NCBI GenBank assembly: GCA_025093985.1
Contig: JACAAK010000009.1
Location: forward strand, 1,674,001 to 1,738,000
Direction: 5' to 3'
Length of the DNA: 64,000 nt
Origin: Calvatia gigantea
Taxonomy: Eukaryota; Basidiomycota; Agaricomycetes; Agaricales; Lycoperdaceae
In this document: one piece after another, positions 11,293 to 20,731 of the stretch
Layout of the letters: each line of letters opens with the position of its first letter
Numbering within the stretch: position 1 is the first letter of the stretch
The notes under the pieces: model-generated
Told to the model about the DNA's origin: nothing
The model's input: only the letters and a program-made list of their open reading frames with translations
Databases searched by the model: none
Position numbers and translations under genes: made by a program

Positions 11293-13110
11293 ATGGCACC
11301 AACCCAGAAAAACTACAAGAAGGGAAAGAAAGCGGCTATTGTAGCCTCATCCCCCTCTCCTTCCCTCTCTTCCATCTCCTCCCTTTCTACAAAAAACAAT
11401 TCCCCAGTCAGGAAAGCCCATTCTCTCCCCTCCTCCCCTCATATTCCTATATCCTACCCTCCCACTGTCACACCTGTGGGCCACGAAACCCCAATCCTCC
11501 CCACTGTCCAAATTAACGAACTGCTCGAAAAACCCATCATTACCCTCCCGAATGCCGTCTTTACCAAAGACGAGCTCCAACAATTCGCAGACCAGAACAA
11601 ACAATTCTGGGTCGACGTCTTCATTGGCCCAGACTGCGTCTACATTCCCCCCTCCACTGAATCATCTCCCAGTACCCCCTGGGATAGACTTACCTACCCA
11701 ACAAGAATGGGAAGCAGCTCCGCTGTATCCCAACTTCATCCCCAGCAGCCAGACGTACCAAACCCACCCAATAACCCCGAGCCAAGAGACCTGCCAGTCT
11801 CTTTCTCCAGCGTCGTCGCCGGAGCCACTCCCCATACCGCTGCCTACGATACAAAATCAACCCCACAGCGACTCCTCTGGTCGCCAAAGCCCAAGTACGT
11901 CTACCCAATCCGGGCTGACAACCCCACCCCAACACTCCCCTCGGAGCGAGCTGGGATCCCGAAATCTGTTAGGGCAGAACTTCCTGTCCTCGACCAACGA
12001 CACATTCCCTCCTCCACCGCCGGCCCCTCTCCAAAGTCCCCCACAACTACCACCGTCAATCCGGAACCCCCTAGGTCAGCCTGGGACAAACAACACCCCA
12101 CTGAACACTCGGCCGCAGGTTATATCGCAGCCAACCCGTCCGACCGAGATCCCAACAGGCGAAGCCGCTTCTCCCCCAAGCCCTCCTCTGCGAACGATAG
12201 ACCTTCGCCCATGGAGTTATGGGCTAGAACTGATTTCTCATCTGAGGGATCCCTCCGCACGATGGTCCTCAAGGGAGGCCATCGAACTCACTTCCGCACC
12301 GAATATCTACATAATACCAATCAGCGAAATCACTGGCGCTTTATCTGCGACGCCATTTCACAGCTCGAACATCTTTCTCGGGATTATGAGCACGCTACCG
12401 ATCGAGCGGCCCTATTTATCCAGGCATCACGAAGCCTTGGATTACCTCAGGCTTACGCCCGCTACCTCAACGAGCATAGCGTTAAGCCTATCCCACCCAA
12501 CCAGCGAACTGGCCCTTCTAAGGTCAGACCACACCAACGAGCCGATTCCCCCACGAGAAACTCCTCCCCCGAACCGCATGTACCTTCCTCCTCCACATCT
12601 CTCCCATCCAGACGGACACATCCCACCCGAATGATTCGAAATGGCCATACACAACTTAATGGGCCAACTGGACCAACTTCTGAGCCTCAGAAGTCTATTC
12701 GAAAACCCCTCGGCCCTAACTCAGGACGAGGAAGAACCCCAACCCAACCCCGAGCTATGAACAACCCGAACTTCGACCCGAAGGCCTTTTGTGAAAAATG
12801 TGCCAAACTTCACCTCCCTGCCGTAGGTCACTGGGCCAGTGATTGTGCCCATACCACTTGTCCCATCTGTTGAAAAACCCGCCCTGGCCATTACCGCTGG
12901 ACCTGCCCCCAATACTTCTGCCGACTCTGCGAAACTCTCAACCCGAAACACAAACCAGAAGATTGCCCGAAATACGTTGACCACGTCCAAGCTGTTGAGA
13001 ATATGAAACAACGATTCCAAGAACAAGTATTGGAAAACCCCTGCGATGCCTTCGACGATGAATATTACGACGACGGCGTATCTTTGGACTACTCAGTCCT
13101 ATCTGCGTAA
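11293..13110 (+). pseudogene. Gypsy1 copy 1 ORF3: triple zinc-knuckle protein after pol
   Basis: Third ORF, ATG 61 nt after the pol stop, 605 codons to the TAA at 13108-13110, with one TGA at 12871-12873 (CGA in copy 2). The N-terminal half is Pro/Ser-rich and probably disordered. About residues 310-400 look helical (WRFICDAISQLEHLSRDYEH...). The C-terminus has three consecutive knuckles: CEKC...GHWASDC, CPIC...GHYRWTC and CRLC...HKPEDC. There is no signal peptide or membrane segment, so it is not an envelope. Nucleic-acid binding is inferred. I do not recognise the family. The long open frame at 11552-12634 overlaps it in another phase, but this frame keeps the Cys/His pattern in both copies. 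Confidence 0.7.
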
Positions 13111-13142
13111 ATTTCGGAGTAATTTACCTAGAGACGGGCTAA

Positions 13143-13767
13143 TGTTACGAACTTACCACACCCCCGGACTCTTCGCATTAACGTATTAACCTTCCATACA
13201 GACTTTCCATTCTTCTTCCTGTATACCCCGGTCCGTTCTTTATTTATTTATCACATGTACTTCTACCTTCGCTTCTTATGATTCATTCTGAATCATGTTC
13301 CTGTTTCACCTTCATCTTTTCCACCATTGTACTTCTCTTTACCTGACTCCGTCTTCTTATGACTCGTACTTGTTCTTCTATTCATTTCACCTATCCCTGT
13401 GATTCCTTAGATTACCAATTAACCCGTAGTAGTTCTCATTGACTCATATCTACTTACTACGTGATCTCTCATCTCTTATTTGTAGCTAGTATATAAACCT
13501 TAAGTAGTACTTTGTATTACTTTAGGTTATTCTAGTAACAAGCTTCCTTATCTTCGCTCGTCTGCTACAAGGCTAACAACCTTGGGGACTGCAGTGACAC
13601 TTAACTCGGACTTCTCAGGCAAGCGCGAGCTTCTACTCGAGAGAGCGATCCGAAGCCTGCACAGAAGTCATTGAGACTTGTCAAATACTCCTGGGCTATA
13701 GCATTGAACCTCTCCCTGAGTGGAGACGATCCGGGCCCGGTTGCGAAGTAAGGTAACGCACGTAACA
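13143..13767 (+). repeat. Gypsy1 copy 1, 3' LTR
   Basis: 625 bp, TGTTACGAAC...GTAACA, followed by the second GCCTG duplication. The bases just before it (around TAGAGACGGGCTAA) are a weak polypurine tract. The LTR differs from the 5' LTR at about five positions visible by eye. Confidence 0.95.
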
Positions 13768-14824
13768 GCCTGAATATAATACCATATGCCTCCTTAAGAG
13801 TCACAAGGTTAGAGTTCCAGTCCTTAGACTGGGCAATGATGGTACCATCATCGACATATGACAGAAGGGTCATCCCTAGACGTGACACCTCCCTGTTGAA
13901 CAGCCACATTAGCAGAGCTATATACAAGGCTAATAGGATGGGGGAGAGGGCAGAGCCCTGCCCTACCCCCATGTCAGATGGAAATAGCTCAGACTTGAAA
14001 GAATCCCAGCAATACTAGGTCTTCTGTCCTATCAAGTAGTGTGCAAAGAACTCGACCAACTCAGGGGCGAATCCTTGCTTGCGGAGTATTGCCACTAGCA
14101 TATCATGGTGCAATGAGGGGAAGAACTGCGCTATGTCAAATGCCACAATGCTAGTCCTGAGGCCCTTAGCCCAACCCGCTCTTACAATGTGGGTCAGCAT
14201 TAGGCCAGCATCTTCAGTGGATTGTTGGATCACACCTCCGAACTGATTAGAGTGAAAGACCCCAAATTTGACAGAGTCAAACTGGAGCCTAGTCGTGATC
14301 ATTTTCTCAAACAGCTTACCCAGCATGTTGAGAAGAACTATAGGCCTAAAGGCCTTGGGTATAGAGTATGCAGGCTTACCCGGCTTAGGGATAATAACTG
14401 ACATAGATTCTTTGAAATACTCTGGCCAGCAGCCTAGACGAATACAGGCACTAGCTAGACATATGAAGATTGGCAGGACATTCCCAAGCATGATCTGTTT
14501 GAGCATCCTCCACGTAACATGGTTGGGGCCCGGAGCAGAGACCTTGGAGTAGGCAGACAGTGCATCCACCAGCTCCTTGTCTGAGAAGTCAACCCACTCC
14601 CACTGCGGAAGTGCAGGGAGTGGATCAATAATGGGGGTATTACACTCGCACCCAGAGGCGAAGTTGTAGGTACCGTGAAGGGCCCCCCATAGGGAGTCCA
14701 TAGTGTGACAAGGCTTCCCTTGGTAGGAGATAGCCTCACATGCAGGCAACTTGCACGCTTTGACCCATTCCATAAGGTCCCAAGGGCACTTGTTGGTCTC
14801 AGCAATTTCCTTGATCTTCTTGTC
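13768..14824 (-). pseudogene. LINE copy D ORF2, RT domain (central piece)
   Basis: Minus-strand RT domain from the region after the endonuclease (KIKEIAETNK) through RPIVLLNMLGKLFEKM, AFDIAQFFPSLHHDM and the active-site box SYVDD near 13850. A stop at 14015-14017 (TAG where other copies have CAG) interrupts it. One end is the Gypsy1 insertion. The other is a solo LTR whose flanks carry TTGTC and TCGTC. Confidence 0.88.
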
Positions 14825-15436
14825 TGTCACAACCCATACACACGCTCACCAGCTTCACCCGCTCTTACCCGGACTATACTTTATATTTTATTTACCATTC
14901 GCTTTCCCCCGTCTCCCCCGCTCTCCATTCTTACTATTATGTCTGACGTTAATTTCCGATTATCCTCCTTGTACATTTCTCCGGTCATCATACCTACTCC
15001 TGTTTCCCTTGCAATCCCTTTTACTGTTCATATCGTTCCTGTTTCACCTTATTCCTTTTAGCTAGTTGCATTCCCGGTGTTTTTATCTAGCGGCCATACC
15101 TGGCCTGCACCTGAAGTCATAGTAGTTTCCTTTTGTAGAACCACACTTCCTCGCGTATATAAACTGTAGCTACTTCGCCTGTAATCCTCAGTCTGAAATC
15201 TACTTAGCGACACGCTACTTCTATCTTACCTCTGTCTCTGTCTCTGTCTCCGCCTCTGACTCTGCCCTCATCCCTTATTCTGAAGTTAGGACCACCCATC
15301 GGCAGGAGGGCGCAACACATACATTGAAGCCACGGTCCTCCCGAGTTCGCCTGCTTTGTCCATCTTCGTCCGCATCCACATATCATTCCAGGTGTCTAGA
15401 CTCCGGTCGTCTCACCTGCATGACCTGCGCTTAACA
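14825..15436 (+). repeat. Solo LTR of an otherwise absent family, inside LINE D
   Basis: 612 bp, starting TGTCACAACC and ending GCTTAACA. It is flanked by TTGTC (14820-14824) and TCGTC (15437-15441), a 5-bp duplication with one change. Removing it rejoins LINE ORF2 exactly. It contains a TATA box TATATAAA at 15157-15164 and a TCTGTC-rich tract near 15230-15265. It resembles no other LTR in the window closely. A solo LTR forms by recombination between the two LTRs of a full element. ORFs across it are accidental. Confidence 0.75.
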
Positions 15437-15441
15437 TCGTC

Positions 15442-15685
15442 AAAGAATTTGCACTTCTTAGACACTACAATGTGTCGAAAAGCCTTCCAGTCCTCAGGGT
15501 CCGAAGACTCCCTGTGGGCCCACAGGGCGACATTGCAATCCTCATCCCACCATAGCTGAGATTTTGCAGATATGTGCACCTCCACAGTGTGGCGGTGCCA
15601 CACTGCAGAGAACACTGACCCAATAGCCAATGCCAGGACATTAATATCCCATGCTGAATTAAGGGGATGATCCTGAAGACCACAC
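15442..15685 (-). pseudogene. LINE copy D ORF2, linker between endonuclease and RT
   Basis: Reads on the minus strand as the segment with WHRHTVEVHISAKSQLWWDED, matching the same place in copy H (30930-31000). It ends in GATCCTGAAGACCACAC (15669-15685), the left target-site duplication of LINE E. Confidence 0.85.
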
Positions 15686-17908
15686 CCTAATCAGCTCGGA
15701 GGTGTGATCCAACGATCCACTGAAGATGCTGGCCTAATGCTGACCCACATCGTAAGAGCGGGGTGGGCTAAGGGCCTCAGGACTAGCGTTGTGGCTTTTG
15801 ACATAGTGCAGTTCTTTCCGTCATTGCACCATGATATGCTGGTGGCAATACTACGCAAGCAAGGATTCGCCCCTGAGCTGGTCAAGTTCTTTGCGCACTA
15901 TTTGGTAGGACGGAAGACCCAGTATTGCTGGGACTCTTTCAAGTCCGAGCCATTTCCATCGGATGTGGGGGTGGGGCAGGGATCTGCCCTCTCTCCCGTC
16001 CTGTCGGCCTTATACATAGCTCTGCTAATGTGGCTTTTCGACAGGGAGGCGTCACGTCTGGGGACGACTCTTCTGTCATATGTCGATGATGGCACCATCA
16101 TTGCCCAGTCGAAAGACTGGGGATCTAACCTTGCGGCTCTTAAGGAGGCGTATGGTATTATATTCAGGCTCTTTGAGCGCTTCGCCTTGGTACTTGAACA
16201 CAACAAGTCCGAGGTCTTTCACTTCTCCCGTAAGCACGGAGATGACAATCCACCAATAGACCTGGGCTTTGCCCCGTTTACTGGTGATACGCCGCTCCGG
16301 CCCAAGCCTTATTGGAGGTATTTGGGCTTCTACTTCAACCGCGCCCTTACTTTTAAGGAGCACGTTCGTTATTACTCTACTAAAGCACTTTCTATGGTGA
16401 AAGCCATGAAGATGCTTGGTAATTCTACAAGGGGCTTGCGGCCTATGCAGAAGCGCCTCCTCTATCGGTCGTGTGTTGTTCCCATTGCGACATATGGCTT
16501 TAAACTCTGGTTCTTCAAGGGCTCTCGCTGTAAGGCGGCCCTTAAGAGTCTGAACGTCATGCAAAGACGGGCGGCCCTGTGGATTACAGGTGCCTTCTGG
16601 ACTGCCCCTACTGGGGCCGCGGAGTCATTCGCGGGTCTCATACCCATCTAGCTCCACATACAAAAGCTTGCTGTCAGGTCAGACTACAGGATTAAGACCC
16701 TGTCACCTAACCATCCCCTCAGGGCCCTTATGAGCCCTGAATATTCTGGGTCTGCTAAGCTGCACACTCGCTCTATCGGTCTTATGTCTCCTGCGATTCG
16801 CAAGAAGACTAAGGGCTCCTTAATCCAGGCTGATGCCAACCTGGTAAACCTCGTTGAGGAGTTTGAGCCTATGGCTTCAATTAATCGGCCCGGATACCGC
16901 CTGATGGACTGCCACCCTGACCAGGTGTCGTTCATGGAGGTGAAACTCAATGCGGAGGGTAACACCAACCCCGAGCATATGTATGCTCTCAACGCGTGCC
17001 TTAGGGAGTGCAGAGAGGACCTCGGGATTGTTCATATGGCGATGGATGCAAGTCTGCCACTGCATGGCAAGTTCCAGGCAGTTTCATCTGCCCATGTCTA
17101 TCGCCAACGGGAGTGTCTCCGGGAGATCACTCGCATGGCAGGCCGAGTTACAGCACCTGATGCTGAGCTCATGGCCATTGCGCTTGGCGTTCATTTTGCT
17201 CTTAAGCAGGATGACGTCAGGCTCATACGTGTATTCACTGATTCTATTGTGTTAGCGAAGCTCACAGTTGATCCGTCTACACATTCCGGGCAGATGCTGT
17301 CCCAAGGGGTGTGTGTGGCACTTAAACAATGGCTCTCTGGGGATCCCCGGAGAGGCATTGAATTCCTCGCTGTCCCTTCTTCCGAGAAGTGGGAGTTCCA
17401 CCATGCTGTCCACTGGCATGTCACCTCGTTCCCTCAGGTCGCTTATGGCCTGAGGCTGTTCACTTCTATTGCCCGCCTGCGCAAAGAGGCGGTCGATGAT
17501 GTTCTGGAGTCATGGCGCCAGCTGTACTCTACCCCTTCTTATAAGGGGCGTAGTAATATGGATCTCGCCTCTGGGGCGGACCCATCTGTTCCGGGGAAGC
17601 CGACCTACCTTTCTGGTGGGCCCTGGCTCCCTCATGTTAGCGGCTCTAACTCGCTTTGTGCGAGGGCCGTGCGTGCCGTCACAGGTCATGCTCCAATTGG
17701 GTCGTACCGCATACGATTCTTTCCTGATGAAAGCGTTGGCTGTTCATGTGGCGCTGCTCTCGAGGGGCGCTACCACATATTCGTCAGGTGTCCCAACCAC
17801 AAGAGGGAGCTTGACAGACCTCCTCAGACCATTCGTGAGCTGATTGATTTCCTGAACGCGAACCCTGGGGCATTTGCGTTCAGACCAGATGATACTGGGA
17901 TTAGTTGA
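15686..17908 (+). pseudogene. LINE copy E ORF2: RT (partial) + RNase H
   Basis: Same organisation as copy A, with SYVDD near 16080, RNase H acidic residues (MAMDAS, DAELMAI, FTDS) and the C-terminal Cys/His cluster near 17740. One TAG at 16649-16651 replaces CAG; otherwise it is open to the stop at 17906-17908. It lacks the endonuclease because of 5' truncation. Confidence 0.88.
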
Positions 17909-18620
17909 GCTGGCACGCGCGGGGGGTCCCTGCGGTGTCATTGGTCTCCTGGCCTACTAGGTGAAGAAGTCGCAAGGCAACAGGGGTGGGGTCCCTGGGG
18001 GGTGCTTCTGGCCTCGGCTAGTGGTGCTCCTTTCCTGGGCCTGGTTGGGGGCTTCGCGGGGGGCGGAGGCGTAAAATAACAGGGGTGGGGTCCCCAGGTG
18101 GCAGTGCGGGTTCGTCCTGCTAGGCTGCTTTCTTGGGCACCGTCTAGGCGGCACTTCGAGTTGCTACCCTGCCTGCTGTGTTGCCCTGGATCAGGGCTGG
18201 GCTGATACCCTTTCACTTGGGAAGTTGGGGGTAAGGTGGCTCCAAGCGGGGGCTCCTTGCGCTGGCTCTCCTGATTACACCTGTCCCCTTTCGGGCGCTC
18301 GGCCGCCGCTGCCGCCGGGCCCGCCGCTTGTGGGATGATCAGGGCACTGCCGCAGAGCGGCGGTGCATCACTGGGTGTACACCACAAGACCTGGGCAACT
18401 GGGTCTTCTTCAGTGTGATGGGCATTTCGGGCGACTGGGGGGTTTGGCAAGTAAGGGGGGTCTGGTTTGGTCTGGGTGGACGTTATGCCTGGCTTGGGTT
18501 GGGTTGGGCTCCTTCTGAACAGTAGACTACTCTCAACTCATCGGACTTTGTAGTTGGGGCTTTGTACTTAGCTACACGTGGACTGCGATTGGGCACTGCG
18601 TTATAAATTGGCGCAAGCCA

Positions 18621-18651
<31 letters not shown>
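15686..18651 (+). mobile_element. LINE copy E, 5'-truncated, with target-site duplication
   Basis: Inserted on the plus strand inside minus-strand LINE D. It starts at CCTAATCAGCTCGG in the RT domain and ends in a poly(A) tail at 18627-18651. The flanks are a 17-bp duplication with one mismatch: GATCCTGAAGACCACAC (15669-15685) and GATCCTGAAGACCATAC (18652-18668). This is a clear product of target-primed reverse transcription. Confidence 0.95.
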
Positions 18652-18668
18652 GATCCTGAAGACCATAC

Positions 18669-19531
18669 ACCCCTTCTCTGATCTCATCCAGGAACTGTAA
18701 TTCTGCAGTCGCTGCCGAGTTCTTGGGGAATGCCCTTCTGACATTTGTGATGTCTTCAGGGCAGATAGGGATCACGACAGACAGTGGATGATGGCCTGAT
18801 GGGCCTGTCAGATCTAATCTGATCTTGGGACACGTGATGCACTACCTGAGATTGGAGATAAAGATCAGATCAATCACCAATTGGCGTTTGGTCGGATCTC
18901 GAGGTACGTGCATAGAAGCCCTGGAATCTGGCAACCAGATCCTGAGGCCAAGGTCATCGGCAGCTTCCAAGAGCTGCTGGGCGGGTCGGTGGTGATGTGG
19001 AACACTATTGTCCCACTCACGCGAGTGGCAATTAAAATCACCTCCCATGTAATGCATCTGGGGTAAAGAATCGCGCTTCTCATAGAGAAGCCTGATCGCA
19101 GTGTGCTCATCGTCAGAATAAACATTCATGAGATGGCATTCGCGGCTGTGATTGAAGATGGTGACAACCATCACATTCCAGTGATCAATGAGGTCTCACC
19201 TCAGCGAGGGCCTCAGTCTCTTGACCCATGTGTGGACATATGCTATAACACGCAGTCGATCTCGTTCCTCCACAGAGGAGGCTGGCCTCACCATATATAA
19301 CCACTCAGGGTGCTTAGGTGCTCCGATGACAGACTCACCCTCGGCATCAAGTGTCGAGGGGGTGGATCTTATTGCTCGCCAGGGTGGTTCCTGGATGAAA
19401 ATGATGTCAAAGTTGTCTTTTTCAGACTCTAGCAATGTGTCCAATAACGTGTAATTCTTCGCTATGTTAAATGACAGTATACATATTTTACCCTTCACGA
19501 AACGCCTCAACTCGTCAGGCTTGGGGTTCAT
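18669..19531 (-). pseudogene. LINE copy D ORF2 N-terminus: AP-type endonuclease
   Basis: ORF2 starts at the ATG at 19529-19531 (MNPKPDELRR). It carries the endonuclease motifs FNIAKNY, IIFIQEPPW and YMGGDFNCHSREWD, then DLIFISN. The final catalytic motif reads GPSGHHPL, whereas copy H has GPSDHHPL, so the catalytic Asp of the S-D-H triad is Gly here. Stops occur near 19196 and 18842. The enzyme would nick the target for target-primed reverse transcription. The ATG overlaps the ORF1 stop as ATGA. Confidence 0.88.
19528..19531 (-). promoter_or_regulatory. ORF1 stop / ORF2 start overlap (ATGA)
   Basis: On the minus strand the sequence reads GCGCAATGAACCCC. TGA closes ORF1 and the overlapping ATG opens ORF2. 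Such an overlap suggests ORF2 is translated by termination-reinitiation, known for some other non-LTR elements. Confidence 0.65.
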
Positions 19532-20176
19532 TGCGCGGATGCTGAAGTGTTATCAGCGGATCGTGATGCTATCCTTGAGAGACGACGTTCACTCACCTTT
19601 TTGTAGTGCTCTTTGATCCACTCGGCCTCATACTGGTGGCACCAAAGTTGGCACAAATGGGAGTTGGCACGGTGCTCACCACCGCAGTTGAGACATTTGA
19701 ATTTGTGGGGACACAGTTGTCCCTCAGGGGTAGCCTTGTTGAGATCCTTGGGATGACAACAGCTGGCGACAGCGCGGTGGTTCTCAGAGGTGTGAGGCCC
19801 AGTACAGATTGGGCACCTGTTCGACCAGGATCAACAGATGGCAGTGGGGTGGCCCCAGTACCAGCAATGCTGACACCAGGGAACCCCAGTATGGGCGGAA
19901 GCCTGCTGCACATGGCAGGAGTGCATTCCAATCTGGACAGTACGCCCTATGAGGTGCTTCATCTGAGTGCTGGTCTTGGAGTCGGCTAGGTCAAGCCAAG
20001 CTGTGCACATGTCAGAGCTGGTGGAATTGTGCGAAATGCATGGGGTATGGGACAGCATAGCAAAGTCCTCACAATAGGGGGACTTTGAGAGGTGACCCAG
20101 GAGGCGTTCGATGGTCATGGCCTTGCGGCCCAGCTCGTCGATAAATGGGATGTCCATGATCCTGATATAGGACATG
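19528..20176 (-). pseudogene. LINE copy D ORF1, C-terminal half with zinc knuckles
   Basis: Gag-like nucleic-acid chaperone of the LINE. It reads from MSYIRIMDIPFIDELGRKAM through three Cys/His groups: CQHCWYWGHPTAIC, CPICTGPH...C and CLNCGGEHRANSHLC. It ends at the TGA at 19528-19530. One TGA at 19831-19833 interrupts it between the first two knuckles. It is split from its N-terminal half by Copia1; the shared ACATG is the duplication. The open frame at 19593-19931 on the same strand is a shadow. Confidence 0.85.
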
Positions 20177-20719
20177 TGTTGAATCTCGCTCCGTACCACT
20201 ACGTTGGTTCAGTCTATTTATAGCTGAAACGGGGTTCGAGTATTTCACCTTCAGAGGGTCGATAATAACGGACACTATTATGGACTACGCATGTAGGATA
20301 CCGCACTGTAAGTAGCAGGTAGATACTACGCATGGAACCTTCTAGTACATGCGGACATGCACAGTATGCACACATTATGCTACTGGTAGTTAGACCTCAC
20401 CCGTATAAGGGTTTAGAGTGCACAGACCAGGGACTAATAGTATATAATACCTATGTAGATTCCCTGTATGTAATCCTTTTGGATACGCCCTTCGGGGTAA
20501 GACACTATGTCTTCTCTCCTCTACGCTAGCTTCTCTAAGCATCGCTTCCCTTCTTCTCAAGACTCTCTGAGTACGATGGTATAAGCAGGACTATGTCCGC
20601 TACCATGCGCCTCTCCTACTGGACCGTCTCCCGGATGAATACGACTACCCTCCACCGCTGACGCCTACACGCTAAGGTAGTGTGAACTTATATTGGGATG
20701 TCTACTCGTTCTCTCAACA
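20177..20719 (+). repeat. Copia1 5' LTR
   Basis: 543 bp, TGTTGAATCT...TCTCAACA, with a TATA-like TATATAAT near 20438. A 65-codon open frame starting MEPSSTCGHAQ occurs in every LTR copy only because the LTRs are near identical. Confidence 0.93.
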
Positions 20720-20731
20720 GGTTATGGGCCC
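20720..20731 (+). promoter_or_regulatory. Copia1 primer-binding site (half initiator-tRNA-Met type)
   Basis: GGTTATGGGCCC directly abuts the 5' LTR. It is complementary to the anticodon stem-loop of eukaryotic initiator tRNA-Met (GGGCCCAUAACC), as in Drosophila copia, where a half-tRNA is the primer. Confidence 0.7.

Larger units (their letters stand above)
4626..13767 (+). mobile_element. Ty3/Gypsy chromovirus Gypsy1, copy 1 (complete, 9.1 kb)
   Basis: Complete LTR retrotransposon: 625-bp LTRs at both ends, 5-bp target-site duplication GCCTG, gag, pol in the order protease-RT-RNase H-integrase-chromodomain, and a third ORF before the 3' LTR. The domain order and chromodomain assign it to the Ty3/Gypsy chromoviruses. 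I count about five LTR differences by eye, all transitions, so the insertion is fairly recent. Four in-frame TGA codons in pol and ORF3 inactivate it; all stand where copy 2 has CGA. Confidence 0.95.

Noticed and set aside
11552..12634. 360-codon ORF overlapping Gypsy1 ORF3 in another frame
   Set aside because: Pro/Ser-rich shadow of ORF3. The overlapping frame starts at the ATG after pol and ends in three zinc knuckles found in both copies. The 488-codon ORF of copy 2 enters the shadow frame only through a one-base deletion.
14705..15065. ORFs of 104-118 codons with hydrophobic stretches near 14750-15065
   Set aside because: They cross the border between LINE D and the solo LTR, so they cannot be a gene; the hydrophobicity comes from pyrimidine-rich LTR sequence.
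17957..18450. Pro-rich ORFs antisense to the LINE 3' UTR, repeated in most copies
   Set aside because: They arise from GC-rich 3' UTR sequence read backwards, vary in frame and end between copies, and have no start context or domain.
20332..20529. 65-codon ORF MEPSSTCGHAQ... found three times
   Set aside because: It lies wholly within the Copia1 LTR, and its repetition follows from LTR identity.
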